Assembly: GCA_003488415.1 (NCBI GenBank)
Contig: DNLQ01000127.1
Span: 1-15,423 of the forward strand
Length of the DNA stretch: 15,423 nucleotides
Direction: 5' to 3'
Source: Ruminococcus sp.
GTDB taxonomy: Bacteria; Bacillota; Clostridia; Oscillospirales; Ruminococcaceae
The notes beneath the pieces are model-generated. The model saw only the letters and a list, made by a program, of their open reading frames with translations. It made no database searches and had not been told where the DNA came from. This document shows, piece after piece, positions 1 through 7,304 of this stretch (positions are counted from its first letter, which is position 1; every line of letters starts with the position of its first letter). Both the position numbers and the translations under genes were made by a program.

Positions 1-858
1 TACTATCCGATAATAGTATGTGACAAGGACGGTTCTCCCGAGCAGAACTTCAATCTCAGGAGCGTCGGAAGCGGCAAATACCGTTTTTCAAGCGGCTACG
101 ACGGCAGCGTATACATGAATGTATGGGCAGGAACAGAGTCAGAAGTGTCTCTTGGATGTGACATTACAGGCTTCAGCAACGATGATAACAACACTCAGAG
201 ATTCTATATAGTCCCCATAGGCAACGATGAATTCCTTATCGAAAGCGGTCAGAACAGCAGACTTGTTCTCGGAACTGAAGACAGGAACGGCTACACACAC
301 GTTGTTCTTCAGGCATACAACAAGAATAACAGAAACCAGGTCTGGAAGCTCGAAGGCGCATCGACCTCCGGCAATACAGAGCCTGCTTCATCTGCTCCCA
401 AGCCGGGCGGAAATGCAGAGGTCAGCAACGGCAGATACAACATCATCAGCGTCGGTACTGGCAAGTACATGAACTACGCCTACGGCTGGAAGGCAGGCAA
501 CAAATACTATCCGATGATAGTATGCGACAAGGACGGTTCTCCCGAGCAGATATTCGACCTCAGTCATCTCGGCAGCGGCAAATACCGTGCAACGAGCGGC
601 TACAACAGCGGTATATCAATAAACACATGGGCAGGTACAGAAGCCGACGTAAAGGCAGGCTGTGATATCACAGGCTTCGCAAGCGAGGACAATAATACCC
701 AGAAATTCTACTTTGTGCCTGTGGGCAGCGGCGAGTACGTTATCGAGAGCGGACAGGACAGCAGTCTTGTGTTCGGTCTTACCGAGAAAAACGGCTATAC
801 ACACGTTACTCTCCAGACATACAACCCAAATGACAAAAACCAGAGATGGAAGCTCAAT
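1..858 (+). repeat. In-gene tandem duplication encoding two ricin-like modules
   Basis: Bases 1 to about 354 and 505 to about 858 encode homologous modules offset by 504 bp. Both open with a near-identical stretch that starts tactatccgat and contains gacaaggacggttctcccga. Both also share the coding for GCDITGF and NGYTHV. DNA identity is highest at the module start and lower toward the end, so this is an older duplication that has partly diverged. A third relative lies in the next gene at about 2190-2620. Confidence 0.8.
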
Positions 859-1458
859 GCCCTTGATACTCCCGCTCCTACAGAGGCTCCCGTTACTACA
901 AAAGCTCCTGCAACAACGGCAAAGCCCGCAGCTGCTACTACCCAGGCAGCAGAAACGAAGGCTCCCACAACTACCGTAAAGCCCTCAGCTACAACAGTTC
1001 CAGCAGCAACAAAGGCTGCCATGAAGATCATACCCGACGAGATCATCATGAAGACCGGCGATACAAACGAGCTTCTCATTGTAAATGCTCCCGACAAGAC
1101 AGTCAAGTGGACAAGCTCCAACACCAGGGTAGCTGCAGTAAAGGACGGAATTGTCACCGCAGCAGGTGCAGGAGAGGCTGAGATATACGCAGTCAGCGGC
1201 GGAGAGAGCTGCAAGTGCAGGATCACGGTAGAAGCCGATGGATCCATGAACGCTGGTGTGAAGGGTGACGCAAACGGCGACAGCAAGGTCAATGTTGCCG
1301 ATGCGGTAGCAGTCATTCAGTACATCTCCAACCAGACAAAGTATGCTCTCACACCCGCAGCCCTTGCAAATGCGGACTGCGACGGAGTAGCCGGCATAAG
1401 CGGCAATGATGCGATCATGATCCAGAAGATCGACGCCGGGATCATCACATCATTCTGA
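1..1458 (+). CDS. Dockerin protein with tandem ricin-like lectin repeats, 5' end outside window
   Basis: The frame is open from the first base, so the true start lies upstream; the first ATG in the window (115) is internal. The visible 485 residues hold, in order, the end of a ricin-type beta-trefoil repeat (about 1-118), a second full repeat (about 138-286), a Pro/Thr/Ala linker (about 287-340), a Big_2-like domain (about 341-411) and a type I dockerin (about 420-485). Lectin repeats show QxW/QxF motifs such as EQIF, TQKF and NQRW. The dockerin has the calcium loop GDANGDSKVNVAD and a second loop starting NADCDG. From family knowledge, the dockerin should bind a cohesin and the lectin modules bind glycans. 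No catalytic domain is visible; one could lie upstream. The next gene has the same lectin-Big_2-dockerin tail, which suggests duplication. Domain calls are by eye but the motifs are clear. Confidence 0.88.
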   Translation, partial: YYPIIVCDKDGSPEQNFNLRSVGSGKYRFSSGYDGSVYMNVWAGTESEVSLGCDITGFSNDDNNTQRFYIVPIGNDEFLIESGQNSRLVLGTEDRNGYTHVVLQAYNKNNRNQVWKLEGASTSGNTEPASSAPKPGGNAEVSNGRYNIISVGTGKYMNYAYGWKAGNKYYPMIVCDKDGSPEQIFDLSHLGSGKYRATSGYNSGISINTWAGTEADVKAGCDITGFASEDNNTQKFYFVPVGSGEYVIESGQDSSLVFGLTEKNGYTHVTLQTYNPNDKNQRWKLNALDTPAPTEAPVTTKAPATTAKPAAATTQAAETKAPTTTVKPSATTVPAATKAAMKIIPDEIIMKTGDTNELLIVNAPDKTVKWTSSNTRVAAVKDGIVTAAGAGEAEIYAVSGGESCKCRITVEADGSMNAGVKGDANGDSKVNVADAVAVIQYISNQTKYALTPAALANADCDGVAGISGNDAIMIQKIDAGIITSF

Positions 1459-1492
1459 GGTACATCCGAAGCAGAGTGACATTACGAAGAAA

Positions 1493-1515
1493 GCCTCCGG
1501 CATAATGCCGGAGGC
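1493..1515 (+). terminator. Perfect hairpin between the two dockerin genes
   Basis: An 11-bp perfect GC-rich inverted repeat (gcctccggcat / atgccggaggc) with a 1-base centre lies 34 bp after the stop of the first dockerin gene. The following T-rich stretch is weak (agtctta). It could be a partial terminator or a processing/stability hairpin that lets some transcription reach the next gene, whose ribosome binding site is at 1529-1534. Confidence 0.65.
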
Positions 1516-1540
1516 AGTCTTATACTACAGGAGGTATGCT

Positions 1541-3109
1541 ATGAACAGGAGAATACTTGCCGCAGCAGTGAGCGCCATGCTGGTCATAACAGCATTTCCG
1601 GCTGTACCGCTCAGTGCATTTGCGGACTTTGAGAATACCCACATCAATACAGGAGATCAGCGTGAGGACATTGTTGCAGTTGCCGAAACCCAGATAGGCT
1701 ATCATGAAGATCCGGAAGGAGAAACGCCGTATAACCATTTCATCGGTGCTTTGCAGGGCAGTCCGGCGGACGGCTACGGATATGCCTGGTGTCACTCCTT
1801 TGTATCGTGGTGTGCTTATCAGGCAGGTATATCGAGGGATATAGTCCCCAGAGTCCCCGGTACTTATACAGGCTCCGACTTCTTCAGACTCAGAGGACGC
1901 TGGGAGAATGCTGCCGCATACGGCGGAAGCTATGTGCCTCAGAAGGGCGATGTCATCTATTTCAGTAACGATCATGAGATCAGCAGGCCAAGTCATGTAG
2001 GCATAGTGACCGGTTGCTATGACGGGATCGTTTACACGATCGAGGGTAACAGTGCCGATGAGGTAAGGGCTAAGGAATACGCTCTTACTGACGAATACAT
2101 CATAGGCTACGGAGTACCGGAATACGACAGCATACCGGATGAGGTAACCGTTCCCGTCTGTGATGAAAATATCCCTCCGGTCACTGACGGTATATATATC
2201 ATCGAGAACTGCGGAACTATGAAGGAGCTGAACTATGCCTACGGCTGGAAGACCGGCGGAGGCTATTACCCGATGATAGCAGCTGATGCGGACGGCTCAC
2301 CGGAGCAGCTGTTTATCATTTCCTCTCCTGACGGCGGAGCATACCGGCTTGCAAGCGGTTATGACAGCAGTATCTCTGTCAATGTATGGGCGGAGACCGA
2401 AGCAGATATCAGAGTTGGATGCGATATAACCGGTTTTAAAACCGAAGACAACAATACACAGAAGTTCAGGTTACTGCCTGTCGGAGACGGCGAATACGTT
2501 ATAACGAGTGCCGTGGAAGAGAGTCTTGTGTTCGGGCTTGCGGAGAGAAACGGCTATACCCATGTTGTTCTTCAGAGATACAGGAAGGACAACATTGATC
2601 AGAGGTGGCGGTTAATCCCGCAGGATACCGAACCGCCCACAGAAACAACAGAGCCGGTCACAGAGAGTGCTGCTATGAGGATAGTTCCGGAAGAGATCAC
2701 TATGAGACCGGGAGACAGATGTGAGGCATTAATACCCGGTCAGACAGGTGAGTGTGTCAGATGGACAAGCTCAAATACAAAGTCAGCAACTGTAAAAGAC
2801 GGCGTTATCACGGCTATAGCTGCCGGCGAAGCTGAGATATATGCAGTGTGTGGTGACAGGACCAGCAAGTGCAGAGTTATCGTTGAAGACATGGGATCAT
2901 CAAAGGCAACTGTGAAGGGGGACGCAAACTGCGACGGTAAGGTGAATGTATCAGATGCTGTCGCTGTTATGCAGTACATCTCAAATCAGACGAAATATCC
3001 GCTTATTGGTCCGGCGCTGGAGAATGCGGACTGTGACGGTGTCGCCGGCATAAGCGGCAATGATGCCATTACGATACAGAAGTTCGATGCGGGGATACTT
3101 GGTATCTGA
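1541..3109 (+). CDS. Secreted CHAP-domain hydrolase with ricin-like, Big_2 and dockerin modules
   Basis: The 522-residue protein starts at ATG 1541: AGGAGG at 1529-1534 lies 6 nt upstream, and a signal peptide follows directly (MNRRIL, hydrophobic core, likely cleavage after AFA at residue 28). An in-frame ATG at 1505 is inside the hairpin and is rejected. Residues about 40-195 form a CHAP (NlpC/P60-like) fold with likely catalytic Cys84 (YAWCHSF), His152 (SHVGIV) and an acidic/amide residue in EGNS (168-171). CHAP enzymes cleave peptidoglycan peptide or amide bonds. Next come one ricin-like module (about 215-360), a Pro/Thr linker, a Big_2-like domain (about 379-449) and a type I dockerin (about 457-522; GDANCDGKVNVSD, then NADCDG). 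The product is probably exported and held on a cohesin or the cell surface. Its true substrate, peptidoglycan or another peptide or glycan amide, cannot be told from sequence. Confidence 0.9.
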   Translation: MNRRILAAAVSAMLVITAFPAVPLSAFADFENTHINTGDQREDIVAVAETQIGYHEDPEGETPYNHFIGALQGSPADGYGYAWCHSFVSWCAYQAGISRDIVPRVPGTYTGSDFFRLRGRWENAAAYGGSYVPQKGDVIYFSNDHEISRPSHVGIVTGCYDGIVYTIEGNSADEVRAKEYALTDEYIIGYGVPEYDSIPDEVTVPVCDENIPPVTDGIYIIENCGTMKELNYAYGWKTGGGYYPMIAADADGSPEQLFIISSPDGGAYRLASGYDSSISVNVWAETEADIRVGCDITGFKTEDNNTQKFRLLPVGDGEYVITSAVEESLVFGLAERNGYTHVVLQRYRKDNIDQRWRLIPQDTEPPTETTEPVTESAAMRIVPEEITMRPGDRCEALIPGQTGECVRWTSSNTKSATVKDGVITAIAAGEAEIYAVCGDRTSKCRVIVEDMGSSKATVKGDANCDGKVNVSDAVAVMQYISNQTKYPLIGPALENADCDGVAGISGNDAITIQKFDAGILGI

Positions 3110-3357
3110 CAGGCGGTATCTCCGGAGCATAGTATAAATGACGTTACTGTATGTGCTTTCAGCAATTTCCCCAGTTCAGCGGAACTGTGATGATGTCCGT
3201 GACGGTCGGCGCTGATGTAATGGTCGTGACCGTGACTGTGCTTTACCGTGTGAGTATGTGTCGAGCCGTCGTGGGTATGGGTAAATGTGTGAGTGTGGTG
3301 CTGTGCAAGAGTATCAGCCGCCGCAATTGCGTAGATAACAGCATTTTTGTTTTTCAT
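2986..3357 (-). pseudogene. Collapsed DMT/EamA-like transporter gene with histidine-rich tail
   Basis: ATG 3357 has a strong ribosome binding site (AAAGGAG, about 7 nt upstream). The first 14 residues, MKNKNAVIYAIAAA, resemble the start of EamA/DMT transporters. They pass at once into a histidine-rich tract (residues 20-69, 16 His; HTHTFTHTHDGSTHTHT and later HGHHHSSAELGKLLKAH) like the cytosolic tail I associate with some Firmicute DMT transporters. The roughly ten membrane helices expected between the two are missing, which suggests an in-frame internal deletion. After residue 69 (base 3151) the frame runs without family-like sequence into the antisense of the dockerin gene, so the original stop may also be gone. 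A functional His-rich mini-protein remains possible. The family assignment is from memory and not searched. Confidence 0.55.
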
Positions 3358-3369
3358 CTTCTGCTCCTT

Positions 3370-3600
3370 TCAAATGACATATTTAATCCCTGCCACTATC
3401 AGCACGATCCCGTAAAATGCAAAACCTATGCCCATTGCTCCGCCGACTTTAATATTCAGCTTCCTTGCTATTAGCAGTATCGGCAGAGCACCGACGGGAT
3501 TCAGCAATACAAACCACTTTGGCACTTCGAGAGCGCCTGTCAGTATCTGCGTCCTGTTTCTGATACTTTGAGGTTTTAAAAACTTAAAAGCATCAAAATA
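3370..3600 (-). pseudogene. C-terminal fragment of a small membrane protein, start not found
   Basis: Reading the - strand, a frame ends at a TGA at 3370-3372, only 12 nt before the histidine-rich ORF. It encodes two probable membrane segments: one around WFVLLNPVGALPILLIA and one around GIGFAFYGIVLIVAGI. The last residues are KYVI. The frame stays open back to about 3613 but holds no ATG or GTG with a ribosome binding site. The piece therefore looks like the end of a longer membrane protein cut off close to its promoter. I do not recognise the family with confidence. Confidence 0.45.
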
Positions 3601-3601
3601 C

Positions 3602-3649
3602 GTTAGAGTTAGCTAACAGTATTATAGCACAATTGATCTTATTTTGCAA
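3602..3649 (-). promoter_or_regulatory. Sigma-A promoter with overlapping GTTAGCTAAC palindrome
   Basis: On the - strand, TTGCAA (3644-3649) and a perfect TATAAT (3621-3626) are separated by 17 nt. The predicted start falls near 3614, inside the 10-bp palindrome GTTAGCTAAC (3608-3617), with an extra half-site GTTAG at 3602-3606. The palindrome resembles the core of DtxR/IdeR-type metal-regulator boxes (TTAG..CTAA), so iron or manganese control is possible. The promoter now leads only into gene remnants. The promoter call is firm on sequence; the operator identity is inference. Confidence 0.65.
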
Positions 3650-3673
3650 GATATTTCGTTATATTGTTTTTTT

Positions 3674-3707
3674 AAGAGCCATGTCCCTTTTACGAAGCAT
3701 GGCTCTT
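3674..3707 (+). terminator. Hairpin with short T run, likely terminator
   Basis: A 10-bp stem (aagagccatg / catggctctt) with a 14-nt loop is followed on the + strand by ttttcatt. The T run is on the + side, so it would stop rightward transcription, for example read-through from the dockerin gene. On the - strand the hairpin is followed by A residues, so it is not a canonical terminator for the acetyltransferase gene that ends just beside it. Confidence 0.6.
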
Positions 3708-3719
3708 TTCATTATGCGT

Positions 3720-4220
3720 TCAGTTTTCGCTGCTGTCGCCCTCATGTCTGATATTGTAGCGCATTGAAGAATAATCAGTTGCCTCATCGAAGAAGCCGAC
3801 CTTCTTGTAGATGCTGTAGCCCATGTCCGTGGCGTTGAGTCTTATGCGGTCAAGTCCGTTTTCCTCACCGTACTTTACAAGCTCACGCATTATCTCGGTA
3901 CATATGCCCTGACGTCTGTATTCAGGTTTCGTGTATACTGAGAGTACCTCTGCAAGCATACCGTTCGGGAGAGTCGGGGTTGCAGGTCTTTCGGATATTA
4001 TGAGTACGGCGCAGGATACGATCTCGCTGCCATGCTTTGCAACGAATGCGATGCAGTTATTGCCAAGCTCCTTTTCAAAGTAGGAAGGGAGCTGATTCCT
4101 CATTACTGCTTCTTCCTCTTCGGTTATGCCTTCAAACTCTTCAGCTATGTACGCCACTCTCATGTCAACGAGTCCGTCGATATCATCGGGTGCAGCGGTC
4201 GTTATGATGATGTCTTCCAT
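3720..4220 (-). CDS. GNAT-family N-acetyltransferase
   Basis: The 166-residue protein has the usual GNAT length and fold signs. The acetyl-CoA pyrophosphate loop RRQGIC (102-107; consensus R/QxxGxG/A) follows the beta-4 strand LSVYTKPEY, and the C-terminal part has the typical YSIYKKVGF (135-143) before the last strand. ATG 4220 is preceded by AGGAGG about 10 nt upstream. It lies 19 nt behind the large NACHT gene on the same strand with no terminator between them, so the two are probably cotranscribed. The substrate is unknown; small-molecule, tRNA-linked or protein acetylation are all possible. Nothing in the sequence marks it as a GNAT toxin. Confidence 0.88.
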   Translation of the reverse strand: MEDIIITTAAPDDIDGLVDMRVAYIAEEFEGITEEEEAVMRNQLPSYFEKELGNNCIAFVAKHGSEIVSCAVLIISERPATPTLPNGMLAEVLSVYTKPEYRRQGICTEIMRELVKYGEENGLDRIRLNATDMGYSIYKKVGFFDEATDYSSMRYNIRHEGDSSEN

Positions 4221-4239
4221 GTTGATAACTCCTCCTGTA

Positions 4240-7233
4240 TCAGAATTTTATGCCGAATCGTTCGGCATCCTCACAGGCATACTTTTTGTCGGTACGGTCC
4301 GCATCGATAGTAGCACCTGCATCTTTTTCCAGTTTTTTGTATTCTTCTTTCGTTCTGTTGTAAAGAGCGAGAGTTTTTTCATTTCTGCCGTCAGGCTTTT
4401 TGAAAATGCGCAATATTGCACATTTCGTTGCGTTGATAAGAAGATTGTCCGGATCGTTCTGCCTGTCGAAGATACTGAAAACGATATCTCTTTCCTTTTT
4501 GGTGAGCTTCCATACAGAGTCTTTCGGGTTTTCCTGACGCTTCTTTGTATAGAATATAAGTGCCCGCTGCACTCCGAAAAGCCACGGCATCATATCTGCC
4601 TCCTGTTCGGCAAGTCTCTCAAGGACGGTAAATGAGTAGGGCTTTTCTTCGTCAGGCTTGTAGCTGTCTTTGTATACTCCTTTTTCTGCAAGCGTTTCAA
4701 GATTGAGTAAACTGCCGGAAGTGTCGCTGATAGCTCCGTCACTCAGATTGATACGGACATACCCCTTATACAGCATAAGCATCATCGCCCGGGCAGTATA
4801 GAGTATCTCCGTGCCCTTCATCTGTAGAAGTGAATGATCGTCTATCATGCCTTCATAGGTTTTCCTGTAGTATTCAAAGCCCTTCTTGCAGTTTCTTTTC
4901 AGAAGGTCGTTCTCCTCAAGCCAGCCTACCGGCTTTTCGTAGATATGGCCAAGAAGATTGCCGGATAGATTGAGGGGGATGCACTTTTCAAGCTCTTTCA
5001 GAGATTCATTGAACAGCCATCTTCCGTGACGGTGTCTCAGATCCTCGTCGGGATGCCCGGAATGTGTTTCAGCTTTATTATCCATCTCTTCAATGCTGAA
5101 CCAGTCGGAGATGACAGGTTTTTCTCCCGGAGCAAAAACATCCTGTGCATTGAGCATCCATATCTTTGCCCGGTGATGACGGAGAAGAGTGCGCCGCAGC
5201 TTGTCGCAGTCCGGCAAAAATCTTTGTTCAGCAAATTCATAATACTTCCTTGCAGTACCGTAGTCCTTTTTAAGGCGCAGATGCTGGAACACGGCTGCAA
5301 ATATCTCCGCCGCTGCCTGATTTTCTTCTGCTGAGAGAAGCCTCGGACGGTCAATGAAGAAATCAGCATGAGCGAGAAGGCTCTCTGTGAACGGACTTAT
5401 TATCTGATAGCGTTCTTCGTCAAACGGAGTACCGATGCCGAAGTGGTCGAGGAAGCGATAGCAGCAAAGGCAGAGAGCGAGCTGCTGCCTGAAATGATAG
5501 AGTATCTCGTCCTCCGAGGCGCAGGGCTGCAAAGGCTCCGTTACTGAGAATATCCTGAATATTGCCTTTGCCGTCTTATTGTGTTCCTCTGATCTCTTTT
5601 CAGCAAGGTAGGTAGGAAAGGTGGCGTACAGTGAAGCTGAGCAGTTCTTCTCCGTAAGTCCGAGTTCTGCCTTTATAGCATTCTGAGCGGAGGAGCGCAT
5701 ATTGAAATCCGGAGTCATCTCTATAAGCATGGGAAGCTCCGTATCGTGGATGCTGTTCAGATAGGAAATAACGCTGAAGCAGACAAAGTATTCCTGTACA
5801 TCGTCATGTATGAAATGAAGGGTATCTCCTGTGAATTCCACAAATTCAGACAGTCCTCTCAGATCATCGTAGTAGAAGTCGGGAGCCTTTGAGAAGACGA
5901 TCTCCGAGCGTTTTGCATCTTCCTTGAGGATGCTGTTTATCATCGTGCGGTAGCGCTCCTGTACCGCAGCAGAGGAATGGATCTTATCCACAAGACGGAG
6001 CACCTGCTTCTTGGTTATCTCACGGCTCCTGCCGGTCTCCATAAATGAAGCGATCGCACCGAGCACTACGAAATAGAGGTAGAGGTATTCATCCTTCTGA
6101 AGATCCTTCTCCTTATATGTCTGCATTGCTGAATACCTGTGGATGAACTCAAAAAGCCCATACTGAGTTTCGATAGGAGTACCTTTTCCGGTATTGCCGG
6201 TATCCTCAAGTGTTTCCTTATAGCGGAAGAAAAGAGGCTTTTCAAGAAGCCGGTCACATTCTTCCGTGAGCGGTACAGTCGGCTTTATCCTCTGATCCTT
6301 GACTCCTGTCAGCTGTGCGTCGCAGAAACCGGTGCCGTCCGGGAATATCCTCAGTATATCATCACGTCTTCTGGAGGTGACGGCAAGTCTGACGTTATCA
6401 CAGGCGGCAAGTCCTTTTATCTCCTCTATGATAAGTCTCATAGTGTCATATGTGTGAGAGCTGTTCTGTTCAAGCAGTTCGTTGAGACCGTCGAGCAGAA
6501 AAAGATATTGTGTATCGGCGTTATAGTTCATACGCCTGCCGGTACGCATTGACAAATGACGGAAAATATATGATGTCTTATCGCTTGCCCTTGTCATATC
6601 ATTGCGGCAGTGTACATTCTCTGATACCGGCGAGGACAGCGCATCCTTCAGCAGTGAAGCGAGAGATAAATAATCAGTCGTCCGGCTCTGCACATCAGTA
6701 TTCATCTCAAAGAGTATCGTTTTGAGAAAGTGTGTCTTTCCGTATCCGCCGGAGTTTACGATATAAAGGCACTTGCAGGCTTCGATCGCATCATCGGCAA
6801 GTGTAGTGACAGAGGTATGCTCTTTTCCTTCCGGATCGTACCATATCAGATCCTGAGGGAGTATCTTCTTTTCAAAGACATTTTCACATTTCAGACCTGT
6901 CATGCGGAAGAGGCTCGTATCAGGAAGATCATCGCCAATGAAGCCGATATCTTTAAACCTTTTCCTGAGGTATTCCGGATAGCGTCTCAGCGTATTTACA
7001 TTTATCCCGAGTTCATCGGCAATAGAGTTCTGATCGTAATCCCTGACTTTTGAGGCATTGAGAGTAAGCAGTCTGAGACAAAATCGTATGAAATCCTGAT
7101 TTGCAGTTTTCTCTGTCAGTGCTTTCCCGCCGCAGGAGAACTCCATGCCGAGCCTTTCGGCTGATATCTCATATATCCTGCAGAAAGCTGTATTCTTCTT
7201 GTTGTTTTCATGCCATATCCTGAATTTATGCAA
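4240..7233 (-). CDS. HTH-NACHT STAND ATPase with long helical C-terminal half
   Basis: This 997-residue protein has a helix-turn-helix-like segment at about 67-95 (NSIADELGINVNTLRRY) and then a NACHT core. The core shows Walker A SGGYGKT (161-167), Walker B plus NACHT signature YLFLLDGLNEL (243-253), the sensor-like VTSRRRDD (285-292), KPLFFRY (332-338), and the winged-helix landmark FIHDDVQEYF (474-483). The C-terminal 500 residues are predicted mostly helical without a clear repeat and would be the sensor or effector part. STAND ATPases are switch proteins that oligomerise on ligand binding; bacterial NACHT proteins include antiphage NLR-like proteins and transcription regulators. The HTH favours DNA binding, but no nuclease, protease or TIR effector is visible. 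The start is a TTG at 7233 with AGGTGA 5 nt upstream and an in-frame TAA directly before it; an internal ATG at 7146 is the alternative. GNAT follows in the same operon. Confidence 0.85.
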   Translation of the reverse strand: MHKFRIWHENNKKNTAFCRIYEISAERLGMEFSCGGKALTEKTANQDFIRFCLRLLTLNASKVRDYDQNSIADELGINVNTLRRYPEYLRKRFKDIGFIGDDLPDTSLFRMTGLKCENVFEKKILPQDLIWYDPEGKEHTSVTTLADDAIEACKCLYIVNSGGYGKTHFLKTILFEMNTDVQSRTTDYLSLASLLKDALSSPVSENVHCRNDMTRASDKTSYIFRHLSMRTGRRMNYNADTQYLFLLDGLNELLEQNSSHTYDTMRLIIEEIKGLAACDNVRLAVTSRRRDDILRIFPDGTGFCDAQLTGVKDQRIKPTVPLTEECDRLLEKPLFFRYKETLEDTGNTGKGTPIETQYGLFEFIHRYSAMQTYKEKDLQKDEYLYLYFVVLGAIASFMETGRSREITKKQVLRLVDKIHSSAAVQERYRTMINSILKEDAKRSEIVFSKAPDFYYDDLRGLSEFVEFTGDTLHFIHDDVQEYFVCFSVISYLNSIHDTELPMLIEMTPDFNMRSSAQNAIKAELGLTEKNCSASLYATFPTYLAEKRSEEHNKTAKAIFRIFSVTEPLQPCASEDEILYHFRQQLALCLCCYRFLDHFGIGTPFDEERYQIISPFTESLLAHADFFIDRPRLLSAEENQAAAEIFAAVFQHLRLKKDYGTARKYYEFAEQRFLPDCDKLRRTLLRHHRAKIWMLNAQDVFAPGEKPVISDWFSIEEMDNKAETHSGHPDEDLRHRHGRWLFNESLKELEKCIPLNLSGNLLGHIYEKPVGWLEENDLLKRNCKKGFEYYRKTYEGMIDDHSLLQMKGTEILYTARAMMLMLYKGYVRINLSDGAISDTSGSLLNLETLAEKGVYKDSYKPDEEKPYSFTVLERLAEQEADMMPWLFGVQRALIFYTKKRQENPKDSVWKLTKKERDIVFSIFDRQNDPDNLLINATKCAILRIFKKPDGRNEKTLALYNRTKEEYKKLEKDAGATIDADRTDKKYACEDAERFGIKF

Positions 7234-7253
7234 TTATGTCACCTGATTTCTTG

Positions 7254-7294
7254 TGATTGCGAATTAATTGTACCGGTTCTCAGCTGATTGCGAA
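7254..7294 (-). promoter_or_regulatory. Candidate NACHT promoter with two TTCGCAATCA direct repeats
   Basis: On the - strand, TTCGCA (7289-7294) and TACAAT (7267-7272) are 16 nt apart and form a weak sigma-A promoter about 27 nt before the TTG start. A perfect 10-bp direct repeat TTCGCAATCA occurs at 7285-7294, over the -35, and at 7254-7263, over the predicted start site, 31 bp apart (about three helical turns). This layout suits a repressor site. The NACHT protein's own HTH is a candidate binder, but that is inference. Confidence 0.45.
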
Positions 7295-7304
7295 GTATTC
7301 GCTG

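Noticed and set aside
1..858. CRISPR-like or satellite repeat
   Set aside because: The 504-bp periodicity is in coding frame and corresponds to whole protein modules.
795..1316. 173-codon frame opposite the dockerin gene
   Set aside because: Lies fully antisense to a well-supported domain gene, has low-complexity Ala/Val/Thr composition that mirrors the Pro/Thr linker, and no ribosome binding site.
3151..3474. 107-codon + strand frame in the degraded zone
   Set aside because: It mirrors the histidine-rich tract on the other strand as a Val-rich translation, lacks a ribosome binding site and overlaps the better supported - strand remnants.
3720..4220. GNAT toxin of a toxin-antitoxin pair
   Set aside because: There is no small RHH antitoxin gene next to it, and the partner is a large ATPase.
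4126..4635. 169-codon + strand frame across the GNAT start and NACHT end
   Set aside because: Antisense to two clear genes; its Phe/Ser-rich translation has no domain logic.
4240..7233. Calling the NACHT gene an established antiphage defence gene
   Set aside because: No effector domain, phage genes or other defence genes are nearby; the HTH fits a regulator equally well.
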